A stretch of 64,000 nucleotides of DNA from Planctomycetota bacterium. GTDB lineage: Bacteria > Planctomycetota > Planctomycetia > Gemmatales > Gemmataceae. The notes below the pieces were generated by a model. That model had not been told where the DNA came from. It saw nothing but the letters and a program-made list of their open reading frames with translations, and searched no databases. A program made the translations under genes and the position numbers. Below, in pieces: positions 34,488-41,360 of this stretch (its first letter is position 1; each line of letters begins with the position of its first letter). The DNA lies in contig JACPZP010000032.1 of assembly GCA_016195405.1 (NCBI GenBank), positions 40,920 to 104,919 of the forward strand. The letters run 5' to 3'.

Positions 34488-36896
34488 TTAGCGGAACAGG
34501 CCGATCCAGAAGCTGAAGAGCTGGGTGCGGTCGCCACTGGCCCGGACGATCGGGAAGCCGAAGTCCAGCGCGATCGGCACGGGACCGAGCATGGGGACGA
34601 TGATGCGGGCGCCGACGCCGGCGGAGACGCGGTAGTTGTGAATGCTGACGTTGCTTTCGACGGTGCCGGAATCGAGGAAGCCCACCAGGTAGAGTTGATC
34701 GTTGGCCCGGACGGGAATCTGGTATTCAAGGCTGTTGAGGAACATGAAGTCGCCGCCGACCGCGAAGCCATTGACCATCGGGCTGACGCCGCGAAACTCG
34801 AAGCCGCGCAGACTGCGGAAGCCGCCGGCGAAGAAGCGTTCGAACACCGGTGCGTCGCTGCCGGCCCACGACACTTGCGAACGGAGCGCGAGCACGTGCT
34901 TGCCGCTGCCATCGGGACGCTGGAAGGTCGTAAAGTAACGGCTCGCCTCCACGTTCAAGATCGGGAAGGTGAAACTGCCGAATACCTGTTCGAAGCTGGC
35001 GCTGGCGACGCCGCCTTCGGTGGGCCGCAAGAAGGAATCGCGCGTGTCGTAGGTCAGGCTGACGCTGGGGCCCAAGACGAAATTGTCGCCGATGACCGAC
35101 GTGTACGCCGGCGGGGCGCCGAAAGCCACATTGGAGACGTTGACGTTCTCGATCCGGACGCCGCCGCTGAGCGTCAGGTACTTGTTCAATTGGTGGCCCA
35201 ACATGATGCGGCCGCCCGTGCGATTCTCCGTGTATTCGTTGAAGACGCGGTCGTTGTAATACGCCGAGGTGGTCAGGCTATAGGGGCGGTCAAAAAGAAA
35301 CGGCTCGCGAACCGTGATCGAATAGCGCTGCAATTCGGTGCCGGGGACGGCTTCGATGCGGAGTTCCTGGCCGGCGCCGCGGAACGCCCTGCCTTCCCAG
35401 ATGTCCTCTAGGCTCCGTGGGAAGCGGAACAAGTCGAAATTCTTCTCATTAAGGACGATGCTGCCCTGTAGTCCGCTATCGGAGTTGAAGCCGGCGCCGA
35501 ACATCAAGCTGCCGGTCTGCGTTTCTTGCACATTGACGACGATGTCTTTGAATTCGCTGATGCCGTCGGGATCGATGACCGTGAGAGTGGGCCGGATGCC
35601 ATTCTCGGGATCGACCTTGAAGATGTTCAACCGCGCGAGGTCGCGCTCCGCGATGCGCAACTCGGGGTAGCGTAGCGTTTGGCCGGGATAGAGACCAATT
35701 ACGCGGCGAATGACGCGGTCCTGCGTCACCACGTTGACTACGACGAAAACCTGGCCGACTTTCGATGCTGGTTTTTCCTGAATTTCATATTGCACGCGCA
35801 CAAGCCCGGGCTGATCCGGGATGGTGTAGACAGTGCTCGTGACCATCTCTTGATGGCCGCGCCAGCCGCCTTGGTCGCTCAGGTTGCGCTTGTCGGCGGC
35901 AGACAGAAGCCCGCTATAGTATTCGCCTTTCTTGACCTGCAAGATGCTCTGGGCCTGATCCATGGTCACGGCCCGCAGGTTTCCCTTGATTTCAACGTCG
36001 GATACGCGGTGGCGCTGGCCCTCGTGGATGTGATAGATGATGTCAACGAACCGGTGATCCTGGGAGAAAATAGGCTCGCGGGTTACGCGTGCATGGATGT
36101 AGCCTTGGTCCTTGTAATACTCTTCGAGCTTGAGGACGTCGCCGTCCACGCGCTTGGGGTCGAATTTGCTTGCGATCAAGCTGCCGGCTTCGAACCCGAA
36201 AAGCGCACGCGACATGTCGATCTGGGTGCGCAGCCGCGCATCGGTCGCCAATTCCTTGTTGCCGCTGAAGCGAATGTCGCGGACCTTGACGATCGGCCCT
36301 TCGGTGATGTTGAAGACCACGCGCGAATCGCCCGGTTTGTCGCCTTCCTCGAGTGTCACCTTGGCAAAATAGCGGCCGTTGCTCTTGTGGTAGTCTTCGA
36401 TCTCGACACAGGCGTTGCGGTTCAAGGTGGGGTCAAGCGGCATCCCCTTGCGCAGGCGCGTGATGCTCTCGATCTCCTTCTCGCTGATGTGGTTGTTGTT
36501 CTTGTAGACGATCTCGCGGACCAGATTTGGGTGCTCGTCGATGTGGAAGTAAACGATGACCCGGCCGTCGTTGGTGCGCTCCTCGCGGACGCGCACGTTG
36601 CGGAACATGTTCGAGCTGGTGAGCGCGAGGATGTCCGCCTGAAGGTCGGAGGACTTGTATTCCGAGCCGGGCCTGGTTTTCTTGATGTAGGTGAGGATCT
36701 TGTCCGTGCCGATGTTGCGGTTGCCGATGATCTGCACGTCGCCGACGGTTTCGCGGGGACTCGGTTCTTGGGCGAGGCTCAGAGAACGAGCGGCGGCCAA
36801 GATGCCCAGAAAGATCGCCAGCGCCAGGAGCTTTTTCCAGGCGGGAAAGCGAGGCGCACGTGTTCGTGCCGCACGTTTCGGGTAGGTCCCATTCAT
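34488..36896 (-). CDS. bamA: BamA/Omp85 family outer-membrane assembly protein
   Basis: 802 aa from the ATG at 36896, with GAGG upstream. A signal-like segment (FPAWKKLLALAIFLGILAA) is followed by a series of POTRA-like domains (VQIIGNRNIGTDKILTYIKKTRPGSEYKSSDLQADILALTSSNMFRNVRV; IRFSGNKELATDARLRTQID; YLQ-type hairpins), then the Bac_surface_Ag-type beta barrel (SVSLTYDTRDSFLRPTEGGVASASFEQ, RFFAGGFRSLRGFEFRGVSP, ending WIGLFR). The R-S-L-R-G-F/Y motif is the typical POTRA-barrel signature. It inserts beta-barrel proteins into the outer membrane, as expected in planctomycetes with a Gram-negative envelope. Five POTRA domains is the usual count; I did not verify each one. Confidence 0.92.
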   Translation of the reverse strand: MNGTYPKRAARTRAPRFPAWKKLLALAIFLGILAAARSLSLAQEPSPRETVGDVQIIGNRNIGTDKILTYIKKTRPGSEYKSSDLQADILALTSSNMFRNVRVREERTNDGRVIVYFHIDEHPNLVREIVYKNNNHISEKEIESITRLRKGMPLDPTLNRNACVEIEDYHKSNGRYFAKVTLEEGDKPGDSRVVFNITEGPIVKVRDIRFSGNKELATDARLRTQIDMSRALFGFEAGSLIASKFDPKRVDGDVLKLEEYYKDQGYIHARVTREPIFSQDHRFVDIIYHIHEGQRHRVSDVEIKGNLRAVTMDQAQSILQVKKGEYYSGLLSAADKRNLSDQGGWRGHQEMVTSTVYTIPDQPGLVRVQYEIQEKPASKVGQVFVVVNVVTQDRVIRRVIGLYPGQTLRYPELRIAERDLARLNIFKVDPENGIRPTLTVIDPDGISEFKDIVVNVQETQTGSLMFGAGFNSDSGLQGSIVLNEKNFDLFRFPRSLEDIWEGRAFRGAGQELRIEAVPGTELQRYSITVREPFLFDRPYSLTTSAYYNDRVFNEYTENRTGGRIMLGHQLNKYLTLSGGVRIENVNVSNVAFGAPPAYTSVIGDNFVLGPSVSLTYDTRDSFLRPTEGGVASASFEQVFGSFTFPILNVEASRYFTTFQRPDGSGKHVLALRSQVSWAGSDAPVFERFFAGGFRSLRGFEFRGVSPMVNGFAVGGDFMFLNSLEYQIPVRANDQLYLVGFLDSGTVESNVSIHNYRVSAGVGARIIVPMLGPVPIALDFGFPIVRASGDRTQLFSFWIGLFR

Positions 36897-37003
36897 AGGG
36901 AATCCTCGGGGGACGGGATGCCGCTGGCGCGTTCCGGCGCGTTCCATTGGGACGGGGGGTGATAGCTTGGGAGGGGACTCGTGTCAAGCGGGAATGACGG
37001 GCA

Positions 37004-37041
37004 CGTGACTGGATGACCAGATGACTGGATGACATGATGAC
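37004..37041. repeat. GATGACTG tandem octamers left of the four-helix-bundle gene
   Basis: GTGACTGGATGACCAGATGACTGGATGACATGATGAC: irregular repeats of GATGACNN. The complementary repeats lie at 37467-37512 on the other side of the gene. Confidence 0.75.
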
Positions 37042-37071
37042 TCCAACACAACTCGAGGGAGGTCGCGGCTA

Positions 37072-37460
37072 ATGGCAAAGAAAATCACAAATCATCGCGA
37101 CTTGCAGGTTTATCAGAATGCTTTTCAAGCGGCGATGACTATTTTTGAAGTGTCGAGAAGTTTCCCACCGGAGGAACGTTATTCATTGACGGATCAAAGT
37201 CGACGCTCCTCCAGATCTGTGTGCGGGCAAATCGCAGAAGGCTGGCGGCGCAGACGCTACGAAGCTGCCTTCATAAACAAGATGAACGAGGCGGAAGGGG
37301 AAGCGGCGGAAACACAGACGTGGCTGGAATTCTCCGTGCAATGCGCTACATGGAGACGAATGCGGGACGTGAGCTATATCGAGTATATAACTCGATTCTC
37401 CGAACTCTGGTAGGAATCATTAACCATCCGGAAACATGGATAATTGGGCCTGTAAGATAA
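37072..37460 (+). pseudogene. Four-helix-bundle (23S IVS/Avd-like) protein, frameshifted
   Basis: The 5' frame (37072, MAKKITNHRDLQVYQNAFQAAMTIFEVSR...EAAETQTWLEFSVQC) is the family's first three helices. It breaks near 37350: the expected continuation YMETNAGRELYRVYNSILRTLVGIINHPE lies in the next frame to 37460, so one base is missing between TGCG and CTACATGG. The uncorrected frame ends at 37413 with RRMRDVSYIEYITRFSELW. Family proteins are soluble; one subgroup (Avd) assists diversity-generating retroelements, others are of unknown role. Either a recent pseudogene or a sequencing error. Bracketed by GATGACNN repeats on one side and the complementary TCATCTTG repeats on the other. Confidence 0.75.
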
Positions 37461-37466
37461 CGTTTT

Positions 37467-37512
37467 TCATCTTGTCATCTTGTCATCTTGTCATCTTGTC
37501 ATCGTGTCATCC
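37467..37512. repeat. TCATCTTG tandem octamers right of the four-helix-bundle gene
   Basis: TTCATCTTGTCATCTTGTC and further units of TCATCTTG, ending TCATCGTGTCATCC. This is the approximate complement of the GATGAC repeats at 37004-37041, so the gene sits between inverted arrays. Confidence 0.8.
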
Positions 37513-37525
37513 TTAAGGCGACGAC

Positions 37526-38539
37526 ATGCGCTACTTAATCACCGGAGCCACGGGCTTCGTCGGCGGCCATGTTGTAGACGCCTGTTTGCAGCGCGGTCAT
37601 GCTGTGTCAGCTTTCGTTCGTCCTGGCAGCAACGCCGCGGCATTGGCGAAGCAGGGCGTCGTGCTCCATCGCGGCGACCTGAATGACGTGGGTTTCTTGC
37701 GGCAGGCATTGACGGACGTTGATGTCGTTGTCCACTGCGCTGCCAAGGTGGGCGATTGGGGGCCGGTGGAGGACTATCGCCAGGTCAACGTAGAAGGGCT
37801 GCGCAGCTTGCTGGAATCGTGCAAAGGCCAGGCGCTTTCGCGGTTCATTCACATGAGCAGTCTGGGCGTCTATGCAGCCCGTAATCACTATGGCACGGAT
37901 GAAACCAAACCGTTGCCCAAGAGACATCGCGACGGCTACTCGCAATCCAAAGTCGAGGCCGAAGCGGTCGCCATGCACTACTATCGCGACTTCGGCGTGC
38001 CGGTGGCGATCCTGCGGCCCGGCTTCGTCTACGGGCCACGCGATCGGGCCGTCATGCCGCGGCTTATCGAGAATCTGCGTACGGGGATGGTCCGCTATCC
38101 GGGCGGCAAGGGCAGGCGAGCTCTCAACACGATTTTTGTTCGCAATTTGGTCGACGCCGTGTTTCTGGCCGTCGAGCGCGAGGAGGCGGTCGGCCAAATC
38201 TACAATCTGACGGACGGCGAGGCCGTGTCCAAACGGCGCTTTTGCGAGGCCGTCGCCGACGCCATGGAATTGCCGCGGCCTACTCTGACCCCGCCCTATT
38301 GGCTTGCCTGGCTCGTGACCTGGTGTTGCGACCGCGCGGCCAGGCTGCGCGGCGCAAAGGAAGCGCCTACATTCAGCTTCCCACGCCTCAAGTTCATGGG
38401 TCTCAACCTGGACTTCAGCATTGAAAAGGCGAAGATGGACCTGGGCTATCTCCCACGCGTTCGTTTCGAGGACGCCATCTTCGAGACGATGGCGTGGTAC
38501 AAGGAGAACAACCCGTTTGTAGTTTCGGCGCGACGCTAA
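37526..38539 (+). CDS. NAD-dependent epimerase/dehydratase family protein
   Basis: 337 aa. Short-chain extended SDR: LITGATGFVGGHVVDACLQRGHAVSAF (GxxGxxG), DLNDVGFLRQALTDVDVVVHCAAKVGDWG, IHMSSLGVYAARNHYGTDETKP (Ser/active site area), YSQSKVEAEAVAM (catalytic Y-x3-K), ILRPGFVYGPRD. The order and the C-terminal WLVTWCCDRAARLRG, LKFMGLNLDFSIEKAKMDLGYLPRV region resemble hopanoid-associated or 3-beta-HSD-like sugar/steroid epimerases. Substrate not determined. Downstream 38603 is on the same strand after about 60 bases. Confidence 0.85.
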   Translation: MRYLITGATGFVGGHVVDACLQRGHAVSAFVRPGSNAAALAKQGVVLHRGDLNDVGFLRQALTDVDVVVHCAAKVGDWGPVEDYRQVNVEGLRSLLESCKGQALSRFIHMSSLGVYAARNHYGTDETKPLPKRHRDGYSQSKVEAEAVAMHYYRDFGVPVAILRPGFVYGPRDRAVMPRLIENLRTGMVRYPGGKGRRALNTIFVRNLVDAVFLAVEREEAVGQIYNLTDGEAVSKRRFCEAVADAMELPRPTLTPPYWLAWLVTWCCDRAARLRGAKEAPTFSFPRLKFMGLNLDFSIEKAKMDLGYLPRVRFEDAIFETMAWYKENNPFVVSARR

Positions 38540-38602
38540 ACGTTGTTGACAGTGACCTTCGGCCCTGATAGCTTCCACCAGGCGCCTTGAGCGAGATGCA
38601 AA

Positions 38603-38818
38603 ATGCCGTTGGCAGATGTATTGCCGTCGATCCAGTCTTTACCGAAGGCCGACAAGTTTCGGCTTGTGCAACTATTGATTGCCGATCTTGCGCGGGCAGA
38701 CGGCGTGTTGCCGTTCGAGCCTGGCGCGAGTTATCCAGTCTACACGCCGCTCGATCAGCACTTGGCGGCCTCCCAGTTATCCGCGTTTCTGGATATTGAG
38801 CGAGCGAAGCCGGAATGA
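38603..38818 (+). CDS. Small hypothetical protein, co-transcribed with a retropepsin-like gene
   Basis: 71 aa (PLADVLPSIQSLPKADKFRLVQLLIADLARAD...), soluble, helical, of a type common beside PIN/MazF- or protease-type partners in planctomycetes and cyanobacteria. Its stop overlaps the next start by four bases (ATGA). Not a recognised antitoxin family with certainty. Confidence 0.55.
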   Translation: MPLADVLPSIQSLPKADKFRLVQLLIADLARADGVLPFEPGASYPVYTPLDQHLAASQLSAFLDIERAKPE

Positions 38819-39237
38819 CCGAGCCAGAGCAATTCCCCTACCTGGAAAGGGAAACGTTCCCTGGTCAGGAAGGGCTGGTCCCTCTGATTCCAAGCACACT
38901 GTCCCGTGACGGGAACTCCATTTCGGTTCAGGGTTTATTGGACACGGGCGCGGCGGTCAATGTCCTCCCACATGACGTCGGCGTTCGACTCGGTGTAGAT
39001 TGGGATTCACAGACGTTTCCCATTAACCTCACTGGCACGTTTGAAGGCGTGGAGGCGAGAGGACTCTTGGTAAAAGCAACGGTCGGCAAGTTCGCACCCG
39101 TCGCTTTGGCTTTCGCCTGGACCAAAAGCGACGCTCATCCTCTACTCTTGGGACAAATCAATTTCTTCCAGGAGTTCGATGTTTGTTTCTTTCGCTCGCG
39201 TCTTTCATTTAACGTGGCGCCCTGCAACTCTAGATGA
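38815..39237 (+). CDS. Retropepsin-like aspartyl protease
   Basis: 140 aa. The active-site motif LLDTGAAVNVLPHDVGVRLG (D-T-G-A) and downstream LTGTFEGVEARGLLVKATVG, LLLGQINFFQEFDV (hydrophobic-hydrophobic-G before the flap-like strand) are features of bacterial aspartyl proteases of the retropepsin fold, which act as homodimers. No signal peptide. It overlaps the 71-aa gene by ATGA; the small protein may be a regulator or partner. Fusion with other domains, common in this family, is absent. Confidence 0.8.
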   Translation: MTEPEQFPYLERETFPGQEGLVPLIPSTLSRDGNSISVQGLLDTGAAVNVLPHDVGVRLGVDWDSQTFPINLTGTFEGVEARGLLVKATVGKFAPVALAFAWTKSDAHPLLLGQINFFQEFDVCFFRSRLSFNVAPCNSR

Positions 39238-39272
39238 TCGCAAATGATCGTAAAGCGGGAAGGGAGAAAATC

Positions 39273-39821
39273 ATGGAACTTCAGAACGTTCGGGCCGCCA
39301 TCCTTGTCGAGCAGCAGTATCAGGAAATGGAAGTCTGGTATCCCGTTTACCGCCTGCGGGAGGCCGGGTGCAAGGTGACCTTGATCGGGCCGGAAGCCGG
39401 AGTGACCTACCCGAGCAAGCTCGGCTATCCCGCCAAGAGCGACCGGGCGGCCAAGGACGTTAGCGCCAGCGACTTCGATATGCTCGTCATTCCCGGCGGC
39501 TTCGCGCCCGACTTTATGCGCCGCAGTGAAGCCATGCTTCGCCTCACCAGCACCATGGCCGAGCAGGGCAAAGTGATCGGCGCCATCTGTCACGGCCCGT
39601 GGGTGCTCTGTTCGACGCAGGCGCTCAAGGGGAGAAAGGCGACGTGCTTCTTCGCGATCAAAGATGACGTCATCAACGCCGGCGCTACTTACGTCGACGC
39701 CGAAGTGGTCCGCGACGCCAACCTTATTACGAGCCGCAAGCCCGACGATCTGCCGGCGTTCGTGCTGGCCTTGATGCAGGCCGCCCGCGAACGCAAGCCG
39801 GCAATGGCGGGAGCGCGCTAG
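39273..39821 (+). CDS. DJ-1/PfpI family (type 1 glutamine amidotransferase-like) protein
   Basis: 182 aa from the ATG at 39273. DFDMLVIPGGFAPDFMRRS, the nucleophile elbow VIGAICHGPWVLCSTQALKGRKATCF (Cys in A-I-C-H-G-P) and VVRDANLITSRKPDDLPAFVLALMQ are diagnostic of PfpI/DJ-1. These proteins act as deglycases, chaperones or proteases in stress response; which one here is not certain. Cytoplasmic. The stop overlaps the opposite-strand gene by about four bases. Confidence 0.9.
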   Translation: MELQNVRAAILVEQQYQEMEVWYPVYRLREAGCKVTLIGPEAGVTYPSKLGYPAKSDRAAKDVSASDFDMLVIPGGFAPDFMRRSEAMLRLTSTMAEQGKVIGAICHGPWVLCSTQALKGRKATCFFAIKDDVINAGATYVDAEVVRDANLITSRKPDDLPAFVLALMQAARERKPAMAGAR

Positions 39822-41344
39822 TGCGTTCTTAGGTATAGCTGAGCGGAGCGCGCCTGAAAGGCCAGCTGCCATTGCGGCGATTTCGTCACTGCGTCAAGCA
39901 ATCCGGTCCGGCCGTGATAGTCGGCGTCCAAAATCAAGGCATCGACTTGATAGCGGTCGAGGATTTCTTCCCAGCCGTCTCTGCCGAGCGTGATCGTGGA
40001 ATATTCCCGCCACACTTCGTCCGGGAATATCTCGATGCGGCCGTCCATGAACACTTGATGACGCGGCATGCCGATCCAGCCCAGATACTCGCCCCATTCC
40101 AGCCTGGCGAAGAGCCGGCCGCTCGGCAACGTTCTCTCGAGCCGGACATGAACGGCATCGAGGTCGTGCTCGATGCGCTCCTGCGGCCGGTATGCCAAGA
40201 GCGGATTGTAGCTCTGCAGACCGGGAACGCTGGAAACGGCCACCGCCAAAAGCGCCGTGAAAACCAGACCGGCGCCGGCGTTGGGCCGGGGCGCTGCGGC
40301 ATCTCGTTTCGCGGCTGGAAGCACGGCGGCAAGCAACTCCGCCAACACTGGCGCTAGAACGATCAGCCACCACGTCACCATGCGCACCGAACCGCAAGCC
40401 AAGGGAAGAAAAAGGGCCAGGAGCACCCAATCGCGGAAGCCCGGCTTGCGAGTTCGCCAGGCGAGAACCACGAGGACCGCGAGCAATATCAGAGAGGCGA
40501 AGAACGCGCGCCCGATCCACAAGTCGAGATTGGGCGGCACCCATTCATCGATGCGCCGCGCTGCCGCCCGGGACGAGGTCAGGCTGACGTAGCCGTAAAT
40601 GCTCCACCCATAGGGGTTGGCGAGCGTCGCCACCAAACATGCCCCTAAGCATGCCGCCAAGCCCGCAGGCGAGTCTTCGAGCCTGCGTGGATCTCTGGGC
40701 CTTTCGGGCACCCCGCGGGCTCGAAGACTCGCCTGCGGGCTTGGAGTGGGTTTCCATTTCTGCCAACACGCAGCCAGGAAATAAGCTCCCACCAACATAA
40801 GTCCCGCGGGGAAAGCGCCGTGCAGATTGACCCACAAGGCCAGCAGCAGCGGCGGGAACAGAAGCAACCATGGTTTCGTGCTCGAGCGCTCCAGCAAATC
40901 GAACAGTACGACGAAAAGCAGCAGCGAGAACGTTTGTGGCCGAATCGTCATCGCCTGCCACAGTCCCAGAAACGTGATGATGCCCACGATCATCGCCACG
41001 ACCAGCGACCCGGAGCGCTGGCGGCAAATGTTGATGAGCAAGGCCAGGGTCAAAGCGAGCAAGAGGGCGTTGGCGACTTGAACGAGAGCTAGGCCGCCGA
41101 GTTCAAACAGGCCGTAGTAGACGACTTGGCTGAGCCAGTTGACGTCCTGAAAGGGCTGGCCAGGCACGGTGTAGGTGAAGATGTCGCGGTCGAGAAGACT
41201 GCCTTGAGCGACGATTTCCCGCCCGCGCGCGAGGTGATGCCAGAAATCCGCGAGATAATTGCGGTCGCCGGCCATGGCGATGAAGACCAGAGCCGGCACC
41301 AAAGCAAACCGCACCCAAGAGTCTGTCGGCAGCAATCGTCGCAT
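39818..41344 (-). CDS. Multi-spanning membrane protein, glycosyltransferase-like
   Basis: 508 aa from the ATG at 41344; the longer frame to 41770 is an artefact of the neighbouring gene. About ten membrane segments (FALVPALVFIAMAG, ALVQVANALLLALTLALLIN, LVVAMIVGIITFLGLW, FFASLILLAVLVVLAW, DWVLLALFLPLACG) and a soluble C-terminal part (LERTLPSGRLFARLEWGEYLGW, IFPDEVWREYSTI). The layout resembles GT-C family or DUF6077-like sugar transferases, but no catalytic D/E motif is firm. An in-frame palindromic repeat (40660-40742) adds DPRRLEDSPAGLAACLG in a loop. Confidence 0.65.
   Translation of the reverse strand: MRRLLPTDSWVRFALVPALVFIAMAGDRNYLADFWHHLARGREIVAQGSLLDRDIFTYTVPGQPFQDVNWLSQVVYYGLFELGGLALVQVANALLLALTLALLINICRQRSGSLVVAMIVGIITFLGLWQAMTIRPQTFSLLLFVVLFDLLERSSTKPWLLLFPPLLLALWVNLHGAFPAGLMLVGAYFLAACWQKWKPTPSPQASLRARGVPERPRDPRRLEDSPAGLAACLGACLVATLANPYGWSIYGYVSLTSSRAAARRIDEWVPPNLDLWIGRAFFASLILLAVLVVLAWRTRKPGFRDWVLLALFLPLACGSVRMVTWWLIVLAPVLAELLAAVLPAAKRDAAAPRPNAGAGLVFTALLAVAVSSVPGLQSYNPLLAYRPQERIEHDLDAVHVRLERTLPSGRLFARLEWGEYLGWIGMPRHQVFMDGRIEIFPDEVWREYSTITLGRDGWEEILDRYQVDALILDADYHGRTGLLDAVTKSPQWQLAFQARSAQLYLRTH
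40660..40742. repeat. Palindromic repeat with perfect 25-bp arms (in-frame in a membrane protein gene)
   Basis: AAGCCCGCAGGCGAGTCT... on the left and its exact reverse complement on the right (40718-40742), around a GC-rich core. A half-copy occurs at 61344-61375 inside ackA. The transcript would form a stable hairpin. Confidence 0.8.
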
Positions 41345-41360
41345 GCTGCCCAAGTATAGG

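Noticed and set aside
35679..36962. 427-aa frame on the plus strand
   Set aside because: Antisense shadow of the bamA-like gene; biased GC content produces long open frames.
37467..37512. CRISPR-like array at TCATCTTG repeats
   Set aside because: Simple tandem octamers with no spacers or cas genes.
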